The translations under genes and the position numbers were made by a program. Below the pieces are notes generated by a model, which was given only the letters and a program-made list of their open reading frames with translations, was not told the origin of the DNA and ran no database searches. DNA of 64,000 nucleotides from Myxococcus llanfairpwllgwyngyllgogerychwyrndrobwllllantysiliogogogochensis (GTDB lineage Bacteria; Myxococcota; Myxococcia; Myxococcales; Myxococcaceae): contig NZ_VIFM01000013.1 of assembly GCF_006636215.1 (NCBI RefSeq), forward strand, positions 1 to 64,000, read 5' to 3'. Position 1 is the first letter of the stretch. Every line of letters starts with the position of its first letter. This document shows, piece after piece, positions 1-9,528 of this stretch.

Positions 1-100
1 CCTGGGCGGGCGGCGCGGCGGCGGGCTCGGGAGTCTCCGGCGCCTGGGCGAGCGCGGGCGCGGAGAGGGAGAGGATGAGGGCCAGGGACCAGCGACGCAT
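1..100 (-). CDS. Secreted protein, N-terminal fragment (cut by window edge)
   Basis: An ATG at 100 on the minus strand opens a frame that runs off the left edge without a stop (33 codons). A GGAGG Shine-Dalgarno sits a few bases upstream. The start reads [20 protein letters not shown], a typical Sec signal peptide with an ALA|Q cleavage site, followed by an Ala/Pro/Glu-rich stretch. It is therefore probably exported to the periplasm or cell surface. It is divergent from carB, with about 150 bases between the two starts. The function cannot be judged from this fragment. Confidence 0.6.
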   Translation of the reverse strand, partial: MRRWSLALILSLSAPALAQAPETPEPAAAPPAQ

Positions 101-250
101 GCGACCTCCGAGGACGGGCGGAGCGTAGCAGAGCCTGGGCACCGGGCGTCTGGGAGTCGGCTGTGGAAACCGGGCGTCCGGGCGGACGGACGTCACGTGC
201 CACATAACATCCGTGCATGCGGAGTCAGACGTTGGTATTGGGGCGCCCCG

Positions 251-3200
251 ATGCCTAAGCGTACCGATATCCGCAAGGTTCTGGTGATTGGCTCGGGCCC
301 GATTGTCATCGGCCAGGCCGTCGAGTTCGACTACTCCGGTACTCAAGCCATCAAGGCTCTCCGGGATGAAGGCGTGGAGGTGGTGCTGCTCAACAGCAAC
401 CCCGCCACGGTGATGACCGACCCAGAATTCGCCTTTCGCACCTACATCGAGCCCATCACCGTGGAAGTGGCGGAGCGCATCCTCGCCGCCGAGCGGCCGG
501 ACTCGCTGCTGCCGACGATGGGAGGTCAGACGGCGCTCAACCTGGCCAAGGCCCTGGCCGAGCAGGGCATTCTGGAGAAGTACGGGGTGCGCCTGATTGG
601 TGCCTCGCTGGAGGCCATCAACAAGGCGGAGGACCGGAAGCTCTTCAAGGCGGCCATGCAGAAGATCGGCGTGGCGCTGCCGAAGAGCGGCTACGCGACG
701 ACGCTGACGGAGGCGATGGCGCTGGTGGAGGAGATTGGCTTCCCGGCCATCATCCGTCCCTCGTTCACGCTCGGCGGCACCGGCGGTGGCATCGCCTACA
801 ACCGCGAGGAGTTCGAGAGCATCTGCCGCTCGGGCCTGAAGGCGAGCCCCAACTCCACCATCCTCGTGGAGGAGAGCGTGCTCGGCTGGAAGGAGTACGA
901 GCTGGAGGTGGTCCGCGATACGGCGGACAACGTCATCATCGTCTGCTCGATTGAGAACCTGGACCCGATGGGCGTGCACACGGGTGACTCCATCACCGTG
1001 GCGCCCGCGCAGACGCTGACGGACCGCGAGTACCAGCGGATGCGGCAGGCGTCGCTGGCCATCATCCGGGAGATTGGCGTCGAGACGGGTGGCTCGAACA
1101 TCCAGTTCGGCATCCATCCGAAAGATGGCCGCATGGTGGTCATCGAGATGAACCCGCGCGTGTCGCGCTCCAGCGCGCTGGCGTCGAAGGCGACGGGGTA
1201 TCCCATCGCGAAGATCGCCGCGAAGCTGGCGCTGGGCTACACGCTGGACGAGCTGCGCAACGACATCACCCGTGACACGCCGGCCTCGTTCGAGCCGACG
1301 CTGGACTACGTGGTGGTGAAGATTCCGCGCTTCAACTTCGAGAAGTTCCCGCACGCGGACCGGACGCTGACCACGAGCATGCGCTCGGTGGGCGAGGTGA
1401 TGGCCATTGGCCGGACCTTCCCCGAGGCGTACATGAAGGCGCTGCGCTCCATGGAGCTGGGGCGCGTGGGGCTGGAGCCGCCCGAGCTGCCCGTGGAGAA
1501 GGAGGAGCGCGAGAAGGTGCTGCGCGAGGCGCTGCGGATTCCGCGCCCGGAGCGGCCCTGGTTCGTGGCCCAGGCGTTCCGTGAGGGCCTGACGGTGGAG
1601 GACGTGAACGCGCTGTCCAACATCGACCCGTGGTTCCTGCGCTACATCGAGATGCTGGTTCGCGAGGGCCAGTCCATCCAGGAGTACGGCCGGTTGGATC
1701 AGCTCCCGGACGAGGTGCTCCGGCAGGCGAAGGCGCACGGCTTCTCCGACAAGTACCTGGGCAAGCTGCTCGGCTACCCGGAGGAGGAGGTGCGGGCGCA
1801 CCGGCACGCGCGCAACATCCGTCCCGTGTTCAAGCGGGTGGACACGTGCGCCGCGGAGTTCGAGGCCTTCACGCCGTACCTGTACTCGACCTACGAGGAA
1901 GAGGACGAGGCGCCGCCGACGGACCGCCAGAAGGTGCTCATCCTGGGCAGCGGGCCCATCCGCATCGGTCAGGGCATCGAGTTCGACTACGCGTGCGTGC
2001 ACGCGGCCTTCGCGCTGCGCGAGGCCGGGTACGAGACGGTGATGGTCAACTGCAACCCGGAGACGGTGTCCACGGACTACGACACGTCGGACCGGCTCTA
2101 CTTCGAGCCGCTGACGATTGAAGACGTGCTGGAGGTCTCGCAGCGCGAGAAGCCGGTGGGCGCCATCGTCCAGTTCGGCGGCCAGACGCCGCTGCGCATC
2201 TCCGTGCCGCTGGAGAAGGCGGGCCTGCCGATTCTCGGCACGTCGCCGGACGCCATCGACCGGGCGGAGGACCGCGAGCGCTTCAGCACGCTCATCGAGA
2301 AGCTGGGGCTGACGCAGCCGGAGAACGGGGTGGCGCGCAGCCACGCGGAGGCGTTCAAGGTGGCCGAGCGCATCGGCTACCCGGTGATGGTGCGTCCCTC
2401 GTACGTGCTGGGTGGGCGCGCGATGGAGACGGTGTACGACGCGTCCAGCCTGGAGCGGTACATGCGCGAGGCGGTGAGTGCGTCGCCCGAGCATCCGGTG
2501 CTGATTGATCGCTTCCTGAAGGACGCGATTGAGGTGGACCTGGACCTGGTTGCGGACCGGACGGGTGCGGTGATGATTGGCGGAGTGCTGGAGCACATCC
2601 AGGAGGCGGGTGTGCACTCGGGTGACGCGGCGGCGACGCTGCCGCCGCACTCGCTGCCGCCGGACCTGGTGGAGCGGATGAAGGACCAGGCCATCGCGCT
2701 CGCGCGGGAGTTGGGCGTGGTGGGCCTGATGAACGTGCAGTTCGCCATCCAGGGGAAGACCATCTACATCCTGGAAGTGAACCCGCGTGCGAGCCGCACG
2801 GTGCCGTTCATCTCGAAGGCCACGGGTGTGGCGATGGCGAAGATCGCCGCGCTGTGCATGGTGGGCAAGACGCTGAAGGAGCTCAACGCGACGCAGGAGC
2901 CGGAGATGCGGCACGTGGCGGTGAAGGAGAGCGTGTTCCCCTTCGCGCGCTTCGCGGGCGTGGACGTGATTCTCGGGCCGGAGATGAAGTCCACGGGCGA
3001 GGTGATGGGGCTGGCGCAGGACTACGCGACGGCCTTCGCCAAGAGCCAGTTGGCGGCGGGGGTGAAGCTGCCCAAGAGCGGCAAGGTGTTCATCTCGGTC
3101 AAGGATGACGACAAGCCGGCGGTGGTGGACCTGGCGCGGCGGCTGCGGTCCATGGGCTTCTCGCTCATCGTGACGGCGGGGACGCACAAGTACCTGGCGA

Positions 3201-3505
3201 CGAAGGGAATCGACGCGCAGGTGGTGCAGAAGGTGAAGGAGGGCCGGCCGAACATCGTCGACAAGATTGTCGACGGGGAGATTGTGTTGGTCATCAACAC
3301 GACCTTCGGCAAGCAGGAGATCTCCGACAGCTTCTCCATCCGCCGTGAGGCATTGATGCACTCGGTGCCGTACTACACGACGGTGCAGGCGGCGCGCATG
3401 GCAGTGGGCGCGCTGGAGGCGCTCAAGCGCACGGACCTGGATGTGAAGCCGCTGCAGGAGTACCTGGGCATCACCAGCACGGTGCCGGGCAAGACTCGAC
3501 GGTAG
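251..3505 (+). CDS. carB: Carbamoyl-phosphate synthase large subunit
   Basis: CarB makes carbamoyl phosphate from bicarbonate, ammonia (channelled from CarA) and two ATP, feeding arginine and pyrimidine synthesis in the cytoplasm. The 1084-residue product is close to the usual length of about 1070. It shows the duplicated synthetase halves, with [17 protein letters not shown] near the N-terminus and [19 protein letters not shown] in the second half. Each half carries an ATP-grasp core ([20 protein letters not shown] and [19 protein letters not shown]). A C-terminal MGS-like regulatory domain follows from about residue 940. The ATG at 251 matches the family start MPKRTDI; an upstream in-frame start at 197 adds 18 residues unlike the family. 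A GGGGCGCCCC palindrome lies just before the ATG. carA is not adjacent. Confidence 0.97.
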   Translation: MPKRTDIRKVLVIGSGPIVIGQAVEFDYSGTQAIKALRDEGVEVVLLNSNPATVMTDPEFAFRTYIEPITVEVAERILAAERPDSLLPTMGGQTALNLAKALAEQGILEKYGVRLIGASLEAINKAEDRKLFKAAMQKIGVALPKSGYATTLTEAMALVEEIGFPAIIRPSFTLGGTGGGIAYNREEFESICRSGLKASPNSTILVEESVLGWKEYELEVVRDTADNVIIVCSIENLDPMGVHTGDSITVAPAQTLTDREYQRMRQASLAIIREIGVETGGSNIQFGIHPKDGRMVVIEMNPRVSRSSALASKATGYPIAKIAAKLALGYTLDELRNDITRDTPASFEPTLDYVVVKIPRFNFEKFPHADRTLTTSMRSVGEVMAIGRTFPEAYMKALRSMELGRVGLEPPELPVEKEEREKVLREALRIPRPERPWFVAQAFREGLTVEDVNALSNIDPWFLRYIEMLVREGQSIQEYGRLDQLPDEVLRQAKAHGFSDKYLGKLLGYPEEEVRAHRHARNIRPVFKRVDTCAAEFEAFTPYLYSTYEEEDEAPPTDRQKVLILGSGPIRIGQGIEFDYACVHAAFALREAGYETVMVNCNPETVSTDYDTSDRLYFEPLTIEDVLEVSQREKPVGAIVQFGGQTPLRISVPLEKAGLPILGTSPDAIDRAEDRERFSTLIEKLGLTQPENGVARSHAEAFKVAERIGYPVMVRPSYVLGGRAMETVYDASSLERYMREAVSASPEHPVLIDRFLKDAIEVDLDLVADRTGAVMIGGVLEHIQEAGVHSGDAAATLPPHSLPPDLVERMKDQAIALARELGVVGLMNVQFAIQGKTIYILEVNPRASRTVPFISKATGVAMAKIAALCMVGKTLKELNATQEPEMRHVAVKESVFPFARFAGVDVILGPEMKSTGEVMGLAQDYATAFAKSQLAAGVKLPKSGKVFISVKDDDKPAVVDLARRLRSMGFSLIVTAGTHKYLATKGIDAQVVQKVKEGRPNIVDKIVDGEIVLVINTTFGKQEISDSFSIRREALMHSVPYYTTVQAARMAVGALEALKRTDLDVKPLQEYLGITSTVPGKTRR

Positions 3506-3526
3506 GACGCGCTTCGGGATGTTCCG

Positions 3527-3561
3527 AACGGCCCCGTTCCCCCGTGGGAGCGGGGCCGTTT
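3527..3561 (+). terminator. Rho-independent-type terminator of carB
   Basis: AACGGCCCCG (3527-3536) pairs perfectly with CGGGGCCGTT (3551-3560) across a 14-base loop, followed by a short T run. It lies 22 bases after the carB stop and ends that transcript before the desaturase gene. Confidence 0.85.
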
Positions 3562-3716
3562 GCGTGGATGCCTCCGCGCATCGGCTCTCCCAAGCGGGTT
3601 TTAAAGGCACGCGACAGGGGGACTGAGCGGAACCACTTCCCGTGGCTCCCGGGCGCGGCTACCGTTGACGCGTTGCTCCGTCCCCCGTCTGACGCCTCGT
3701 CCGAGGAGCCCGCCGC

Positions 3717-4874
3717 ATGTCGTCGTCCTTGCCCCCCGCCTTCAATCCCGCGTCCGTGGACGTGGAGGGTTTCCACCGAGAGCTGAAGGCGTTGCGGCAG
3801 GAGCTCGACGCGAACCTGGGGGAAGCGGACGCGAAGCACCTTCGTAAAATCGAGCGCTGGGGCCGCGTGGGCACGCTGCTGGGCATCGCCACCTGCTGGC
3901 TGGCCCCCAATCCGTTCAGCGCCGCCGCGCTCAGCCTGGGCCGCTCGACACGCTGGCTCCTCATGCACCACGTGGGGCACAGGGGCTATGACCGCGTCCC
4001 GGGCCTTCCCGCGTCACGCACTGGCAAGGGCTTCGCCAAGGGCGGCCGGCGCTACCTCGACTGGCTCGACTGGATGCTGCCCGAGGCCTGGGTCTTCGAG
4101 CACAACGTCCTGCACCACTCGCACACCGGTGAAGACGCGGACCCGGACCTCCTGGAGCGCAACGCCGAAGGCACGCTGCGCAACCCGTCCCGGCTGCTAG
4201 CGCTGCGCTACATCCAGCTCACGCTGCTGGCGCTCACCTGGCGCGCCTCGTACTACGCCCCCGAGACGCTGAGCGCCCTGCGCCGCAAGGGCCGCCGTGA
4301 CGGTGGGGCCCTCACGGGCGCCGAGTGGAAGGAACTCCTGCTCCAGTGCTACCTGCCGTATGCCGCCGTCCAGTTCGTACTCTTCCCCGCGCTGTTCCTC
4401 GTCATCGGCCCGTGGGCCGCGTTCAGCGCGTTCTGCAACTCGTTGATGGCGGACGTGCTCACCAGCGTCCACACCTTCCTGGTGGTCGGTCCCAACCACA
4501 CCGGCGAGGACCTGTACCGCTTCGACGACAAGCCCGCGAACAAGGGCGAGCGCTACGTCCAGCAGGTCATCGGCAGCGCGAACTACCGGACGGGCGGAGA
4601 CCTGAACGACTTCGCGCACCTGTGGCTCAACTACCAGATTGAACACCACATCTGGCCCGACCTGCCGATGCTCAAGTACCGCGAGGCGCAGCCGAAGGTC
4701 CGTGCCCTCTGCGAGAAGTACGGCATCCCCTACGTGCAGGAGAGTGTCTGGACGCGCGTGCGGAAGATGATCGACGTGGTGGTGGGCAAGGCCTCCATGC
4801 GGAAGCTCGCGCCTCGTGAGCGCTCGGAAGCGCCCGTTGACGCCGAGGAAGTGCTCCAGGCCCACGTGGCCTGA
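3717..4874 (+). CDS. Membrane fatty acid desaturase
   Basis: This 385-residue protein belongs to the membrane di-iron fatty acid desaturase family, which introduces double bonds into acyl chains using O2 and an electron donor. Three histidine clusters are visible: HHVGH near residue 84, EHNVLHHSHTGED near 128 and NYQIEHHIWPDLP near 305; the QxxHH form of the last is diagnostic. Hydrophobic segments lie at roughly 55-80, 165-180 and 215-245. There is no fused cytochrome b5 domain, so an external ferredoxin or cytochrome b5 is needed. A purine-rich GAGGAG lies upstream of the ATG. The gene stands alone, between the carB terminator and a convergent gene. The regiospecificity cannot be told from sequence. 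Confidence 0.88.
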   Translation: MSSSLPPAFNPASVDVEGFHRELKALRQELDANLGEADAKHLRKIERWGRVGTLLGIATCWLAPNPFSAAALSLGRSTRWLLMHHVGHRGYDRVPGLPASRTGKGFAKGGRRYLDWLDWMLPEAWVFEHNVLHHSHTGEDADPDLLERNAEGTLRNPSRLLALRYIQLTLLALTWRASYYAPETLSALRRKGRRDGGALTGAEWKELLLQCYLPYAAVQFVLFPALFLVIGPWAAFSAFCNSLMADVLTSVHTFLVVGPNHTGEDLYRFDDKPANKGERYVQQVIGSANYRTGGDLNDFAHLWLNYQIEHHIWPDLPMLKYREAQPKVRALCEKYGIPYVQESVWTRVRKMIDVVVGKASMRKLAPRERSEAPVDAEEVLQAHVA

Positions 4875-4893
4875 GTGCCGTGCCCGCCGCGTG

Positions 4894-5394
4894 TCAGCCC
4901 GGTGATGCGCGGCGCTGCCTGGGGAGCGTGCGCCGGACCAGGGTCTTCTCCGGCACGCTCTCTTTGTCCTCGCGGCTGAGGACCTCGACGTCGACGACTC
5001 GTGCGCCATCCGCGGAGGCAGGGGGGCCGAGCGTCACCACCAACACCCGGTACGCCTCCTCCAGCCGCTTGTGCAGTTTGATGAAGTTCACCTGCGCGGT
5101 GCCGGGCATGTCCTCGGTGTACGTGAAGTACCAGCGCAGCTCGTCCAGGTTGCTGTAGTACCGGTCGATGACGGCCTGTTCCTGCTCAGGAAGGTGGATG
5201 AGCTGCTCGAACGCGCCGTCGGCGTAGCGCGAGGCGATGGTGTCGAGCAGCGGCTCTCGACTGCGCAGGCGCGAGAAGAGGGCGAACATCTCGTCACGCC
5301 GAGCTTCCAGCCGGCGCATGATGCCGGCGGCGTCCATTGCAAGCAGGTTGCGGACGCGATCGGCTATTTCATCGGCCTTCTTGCGGCGAGCCAT
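4894..5394 (-). CDS. Hypothetical protein, 166 residues
   Basis: I do not recognise a family. The product is soluble and charged, with no signal peptide or membrane segment. It is largely helical by composition (many Arg, Glu and Leu, with heptad-like spacing around residues 20-50) and has a Tyr/Trp-rich middle (RYYSNLDELRWYFTYTED). The C-terminus is basic. It converges on the desaturase with a 19-base gap and lies 53 bases downstream of the TonB-like gene on the same strand, so the two may be cotranscribed. Codon use fits a real gene. Confidence 0.7.
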   Translation of the reverse strand: MARRKKADEIADRVRNLLAMDAAGIMRRLEARRDEMFALFSRLRSREPLLDTIASRYADGAFEQLIHLPEQEQAVIDRYYSNLDELRWYFTYTEDMPGTAQVNFIKLHKRLEEAYRVLVVTLGPPASADGARVVDVEVLSREDKESVPEKTLVRRTLPRQRRASPG

Positions 5395-5447
5395 GGCCGC
5401 ACAGCCTAGTCCCCCCGCCCGAGTCGAGCCAATGGGGGGCCGCTGGG

Positions 5448-6968
5448 TCAGTAGACTCGCAGGAGCCTGGGCTGACAGACGAAGCGCGGGTTGCGGAAGT
5501 CGATGACCTCGATTTCGCCCGTGGTCTCCTCGAAGCGGCCCGCCAGGAGGCCCGCGGCCACGGCTGAGGCGACGTAGAGGCTGTCCTGTCCCTTGAGCTC
5601 CTTGAGCTTGCGGAAGTAGACGACGCGCCCCTCGACGGACCAGAGCGTGTGGATGCCAGTGGCCTTCACGCCTCGCGCCCCATCGGGAGGAGCACCGAGC
5701 TTCGCGAGCGAGAAGGGCACGCCATTCAGCACGAAGGCGTCGTAGGCCGGATTGCCGCTCAGCGTCACGAGCTTCGCGTCACGCAAGGTGCCATCCGAGT
5801 CCTGATGCAACTCAAGGGTGACGATGAGCTTCGCCCCTCCACCGCCCGCGAGCTTCTGCATCTCGTCGCCCGCCTGGACGCGACCGCGCAGGCCCTCCAT
5901 CGAATAGTCGCCGGAGGAGTCGCCCAATCGGTTCTGGAGGGCCTGGAGTTGCTCTGACCCGGTAGGAGCGTTGGGGGTGGGGCCGCCCGGGTTGCCCGTG
6001 GCTCCGTAGTTCTTCGATTGCGAGGCCCAGGAGGTCTTGGCCTGATGGAGCAGGCTCGTGCCCGGGAACACCGGAGCGTCCTCGAGGCCCTTCTCGAGCG
6101 CCTTGCGCAGTCGACTGAAGTACGGGTCGATCAACCCGTTCGCCACGCGCAGGGTGGCCTGTTGGTCGTCGATGACGCCTTGTACTCGGCCACTGACACG
6201 TCCGCGTTCCTCGGCGGCGAGGGCTTCGCGCGACGGGCCTGCGTCTCCGGGGCGAAGGGTGCGCCCGCTCTGAATGGGGATGCCCGAGGGCCTGGAGTCG
6301 CCTCCGGGCGTGAGAGGGGAGGGCAGGGGAAAGAGGTGGTCCGCCGGACGACGTGGACCGCGAGGAGCGGTCTCTCCGGCGAGCAAACCCATGGGGGTAT
6401 CCGCGTGCCGAAATTCGGGCTCCTCGCGCGCGGCGACAGGAGGCGGGGTGTTGTGCGGAGCGGCACTGGCCTCCGTGGGGCCCATCGCGAGAGAGAGTGC
6501 CTCGGGTCGCGCATCGAGGGAGCCCTCGGATGGGGCTGTCGTCGGGGAGCCACGTGCAGCAGTCGGGTGGGACAACTCGTCCGGAGATACGGCCTCGGGC
6601 GCCTGCACTTGCCCCTCGGTCACGGCATCGGGCGGTGTGCCGGGCCGCGAGACGACGCTGTTCGATGCCGCTTCCGGGGGCTGGGCTGAGGCTTCAGCGT
6701 TCTCTCGAGCAGGAGGAGGGGGCTCGGCGGGCGGAGGCTTGATGGAGGGAAGGGAGGGCCGCTGTGGCGTCGTCGATGGGGGTTGGTTCGCGGGTGCGGG
6801 AGGCTCGGCTCGCGGTGCGGTGATGACCTCCACGAACACGGGAGGCGGGCGCGAGGGAGCCGGTGTGGGACGCACAGGCGGCGTCTCGTCCCAAAGCAGG
6901 GCGAGCAGGGCCGCGTGGATGACGAGTGAGACCAGGGCGGCCCACCCGAAGCGCCGAAACCGCTGCAT
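5448..6968 (-). CDS. TonB-like periplasm-spanning protein
   Basis: The 506-residue product has a short cytoplasmic end and one membrane helix at about residues 8-26. A very long Pro/Ala-rich linker follows to about residue 230. The C-terminal region resembles a TonB C-terminal fold: KLIVTLELHQDSDGTLRD followed by a Val-Thr-Leu-Ser-Gly-Asn segment, as in TonB boxes that start V-x-F-x-(V/I)-x-x-D-G. The ATG at 6968 has a GGGAG element upstream and puts the membrane helix at the proper distance. No exbB or exbD gene is nearby, so it may borrow a distant motor complex or have a structural envelope role. Calling it TonB-like is an inference; direct TonB function is not shown. Confidence 0.68.
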   Translation of the reverse strand: MQRFRRFGWAALVSLVIHAALLALLWDETPPVRPTPAPSRPPPVFVEVITAPRAEPPAPANQPPSTTPQRPSLPSIKPPPAEPPPPARENAEASAQPPEAASNSVVSRPGTPPDAVTEGQVQAPEAVSPDELSHPTAARGSPTTAPSEGSLDARPEALSLAMGPTEASAAPHNTPPPVAAREEPEFRHADTPMGLLAGETAPRGPRRPADHLFPLPSPLTPGGDSRPSGIPIQSGRTLRPGDAGPSREALAAEERGRVSGRVQGVIDDQQATLRVANGLIDPYFSRLRKALEKGLEDAPVFPGTSLLHQAKTSWASQSKNYGATGNPGGPTPNAPTGSEQLQALQNRLGDSSGDYSMEGLRGRVQAGDEMQKLAGGGGAKLIVTLELHQDSDGTLRDAKLVTLSGNPAYDAFVLNGVPFSLAKLGAPPDGARGVKATGIHTLWSVEGRVVYFRKLKELKGQDSLYVASAVAAGLLAGRFEETTGEIEVIDFRNPRFVCQPRLLRVY

Positions 6969-7262
6969 CGCGACTCCCACATTCCCTGGCAAGGTCCACG
7001 GGTTGCCGCCGTGGGGGCTTCCAGAGCCGGCCCTCTGTCCTCGAAAGTCTACCCGGCTTCAATTCCCGGGTCGCGAGCCCTACGGAAGAGAGGCTTCGGG
7101 ATTGCGTGCCCACGCGTTCCCGCGGACTGGAGTCGTGTGTTGCAGAACGCTTCCTGGCGTGACGCGTGGTTGTTAGGGCGTGCGGGAATCGTGGCGGGTT
7201 GATGGCCGACAGGTCGCGCTTTCGATTGAGGTCGTCGTGAGGGGCCCTGCTACGCTTGCGTC

Positions 7263-7877
7263 ATGGTGCTCAAGATCGTCCAGGCAGGAGAACCCGTGCT
7301 TCGGCAGAAGGCGCGAGACCTGACGCCGGAGGAGATTGGCAGTCCCGAGATTCAGCGGCTCATCGTGTTGATGCGCGACACGATGCGAGATGCGCCAGGA
7401 GTAGGACTGGCTGCGCCGCAGGTCGGTGTGGGCCTGAGGCTGGTGGTTGTCGAGGACCGGGCCGAGTACCAGGCCGGTGTGTCGCCCTCGGACCTGTCGG
7501 ACCGGGAGCGGACGCCGGTGCCATTCCACGTGCTCATCAATCCAAGGTTGACGGTGGAAGATGCGACGCCCGCCGAGTTTCATGAGGGCTGCCTGAGTGT
7601 CGCGGGCTTCGCGGCGCTCGTGGCTCGGGCGCGAGGCGTGCGGGTGGATGCGCTGGACGAGCAGGGCAGGCCGGTGACGATTCGGGCGACGGGGTGGTAC
7701 GCGCGCATCCTCCAGCACGAGCTGGACCATCTGGATGGCACGCTCTACGTGGACCGGATGGAGACGCGCAGCTTCGCGACGGCGGAGAACCACCGGCGCT
7801 ACTGGGCGGGGCGCACCACCGCCGACGTGCGGGCTGCACTCGGGCTGGCACCGGGGCGCGAGAAGTCGTCGACCTGA
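7263..7877 (+). CDS. def: Peptide deformylase
   Basis: Removes the N-formyl group from nascent proteins in the cytoplasm, a metal-dependent hydrolysis. All three family motifs are visible in the 204-residue product: [10 protein letters not shown] (about 46-55), EGCLSV with the metal-binding Cys (about 107), and QHELDHLDG with the two metal-binding His and the catalytic Glu (about 151). The C-terminus is longer than the minimal enzyme by about 30 basic residues. The usual partner fmt is not adjacent. About 294 bases separate this gene from the divergent TonB-like gene, and I saw no clear promoter in that gap. Confidence 0.95.
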   Translation: MVLKIVQAGEPVLRQKARDLTPEEIGSPEIQRLIVLMRDTMRDAPGVGLAAPQVGVGLRLVVVEDRAEYQAGVSPSDLSDRERTPVPFHVLINPRLTVEDATPAEFHEGCLSVAGFAALVARARGVRVDALDEQGRPVTIRATGWYARILQHELDHLDGTLYVDRMETRSFATAENHRRYWAGRTTADVRAALGLAPGREKSST

Positions 7878-7965
7878 ACGGCTTTCATTGGGGTGGGTGA
7901 GGCCCTCGGCCTGGGTGTGGGGTTGTCGCTGGCAGCAGGTTGCTCGTTGGCTCGGAGGAACACGG

Positions 7966-8607
7966 ATGCCTGTCGCGCGCGAAGACGTCACCACGCCTGT
8001 CATTATCGGTCGCTCGAGTTCTCACTTCACACGCATCGCGCGGATGTTCGCCGCGGAGCTGCGTGTCGACTACTCCTTCCGTGTCCTGCGAGACCTCCTG
8101 TCCTCGAATCCGGAGGACTATGGGGGCAACCCCGCACTGCGGATTCCGGTCATGCAAACGTCCCGAGGTGTCTGGTTCGGGGCGCTCAACGTCTGCCGGG
8201 AGCTTCGTCGGATGTCGAGCCTCACGCCTCGCGTGGTCTGGCCCGAGGACCTGGAGGCGCCGGTGCTTGCGAATGCGCAGGAGCTTGTCCTTCAGGCCAT
8301 GTCGACGGAAGTGACGTTGATCATGTCCAAGCTGGGGGGCACGGGAGAGAGTGCCCATCAGTCGAAGATGCGAACGGGGCTGGTCAGCATGATGTCGTGG
8401 CTGGAGGAGAACACGACGCCGGTGCTCGCCGCGCTTCCACCGGATCGGGACCTGAGCTTTCTGGAGGTCACGCTCTTCTGCCTCGTGAAGCACCTGGAGT
8501 TTCGGGAGGTCTTGCCGACGGCCTCCTACGAAGAACTCAACGCGTTCTGTCAGCGGTTCGAGACGCGAGCCTCCAGCCAGGAGACGACCTTTCGTTTCGA
8601 CACGTGA
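7966..8607 (+). CDS. Glutathione S-transferase-like protein
   Basis: A 213-residue cytoplasmic protein whose beginning (TTPVIIGRSSSHFTRIARMF) resembles the thioredoxin-like N-terminal domain of GST family proteins, with a Ser in the usual activating position. RIPVMQTSRGVWFGALNVC corresponds to the cis-Pro and glutathione gamma-glutamyl contact region. The C-terminal half is helical, as in GSTs. The ATG at 7966 has a good CGGAGGA Shine-Dalgarno about eight bases upstream. It follows def by 88 bases on the same strand. The substrate is unknown, and catalytic GST activity is inferred only from fold resemblance. Confidence 0.65.
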   Translation: MPVAREDVTTPVIIGRSSSHFTRIARMFAAELRVDYSFRVLRDLLSSNPEDYGGNPALRIPVMQTSRGVWFGALNVCRELRRMSSLTPRVVWPEDLEAPVLANAQELVLQAMSTEVTLIMSKLGGTGESAHQSKMRTGLVSMMSWLEENTTPVLAALPPDRDLSFLEVTLFCLVKHLEFREVLPTASYEELNAFCQRFETRASSQETTFRFDT

Positions 8608-8619
8608 GTTCGGCGTGCC

Positions 8620-9528
8620 TCAATCGAGGAAGCGACGCTCCCATCGAAGCAACTCGTCCGCGGGGAGTCCGAGGCTGTAGGGATGTTTCTCGTGAAAGAG
8701 CCAGGGCTCCAGGACGCGTGCCAGCTCGCGGTATGCGGGCAGGGTGTTGTCGTGCAGGGTGTCACCGGCCTCGGGCCAGGAGCCCAGGGTGATGATGGCG
8801 CTGTCTCCGGGAAGGGCGTCGACGGTGGTGCCTGGCGCGCGGAGTTGCTCACGGAGTGCCGACACGCCACCAAGGCCCGCGAGTGCCGGCTGGCCGAGGA
8901 AGGTGAGCCAGGAAGGTCCTCGCACGCGGGTGCCGAGCTCCCAGGAGACGTGCTCTAGGGGAAGCAGGTCGAGCCCTGGGTAGCGAAAGCACCCCTTGCG
9001 GACCTCGGCCACCATCCCGGCGACATCGAGTTCACCATTGAAGGCGAGGCCCACATGCCCCGAGCAGAACGGCAGGAGGTTCGCGAGCTTGAGCGCCAGT
9101 TCTCGCACTTCGGCGGGACCGTGCTGCTCCAGGTATTCGGTCGGAAGCCAGCAGCGCATCGCGCAGACAGGGTGGCGTTTTTCAGGGCCTAGCGTGGCGT
9201 CGTGCGGTTTGCCGAAGTACTCGAACCGGTATTGATAGCGTCCGTCTTCAGAATCGTGCAGCAGGAGCAGCGGCGCTTTTCGTTCGAGCAGCTTCGCGCG
9301 GACGAATGACCACTCCTGTTCTGTCAGGTCAATCCATTCGCCATCCTCGCTGGCATATCTCCCGATGGCGTTGGGGCCGACCGCCTGCAGATACGCCTCC
9401 ATTGCCGCGACGACCGCTTGAGCAATCTCCTGATGAGGGTGGTCCATGAAGAAAACGAGGCTCAACCCTTCGCGCACCAGAAGGAGCTCGCCATATGTGA
9501 GGCGAATCCGCGGGTAATGATCACTCAT
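8620..9528 (-). CDS. DUF3396-type (type VI immunity family) protein
   Basis: The 302-residue product resembles the DUF3396 family of immunity proteins found next to polymorphic toxins: a conserved N-terminal YGELLLVREGLSLVFF segment, a central cysteine/tryptophan-containing RCWLPTEYLEQHGP region, and the late WELGTRVRGPSWLTFLGQPA segment. There is no signal peptide, so it acts in the cytoplasm. Its ATG overlaps the stop of the upstream toxin candidate by 4 nt (9525-9528), so the two are translationally coupled, as toxin/immunity pairs commonly are. By inference it binds and neutralises the cognate toxin when kin cells exchange it. It is convergent with the GST-like gene. Confidence 0.68.
   Translation of the reverse strand: MSDHYPRIRLTYGELLLVREGLSLVFFMDHPHQEIAQAVVAAMEAYLQAVGPNAIGRYASEDGEWIDLTEQEWSFVRAKLLERKAPLLLLHDSEDGRYQYRFEYFGKPHDATLGPEKRHPVCAMRCWLPTEYLEQHGPAEVRELALKLANLLPFCSGHVGLAFNGELDVAGMVAEVRKGCFRYPGLDLLPLEHVSWELGTRVRGPSWLTFLGQPALAGLGGVSALREQLRAPGTTVDALPGDSAIITLGSWPEAGDTLHDNTLPAYRELARVLEPWLFHEKHPYSLGLPADELLRWERRFLD

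Noticed and set aside
6969-7262. Regulatory RNA or promoter pair in the 294-base divergent gap before def
   Set aside because: No convincing -35/-10 pair, hairpin or small gene was recognised; left as plain intergenic DNA.
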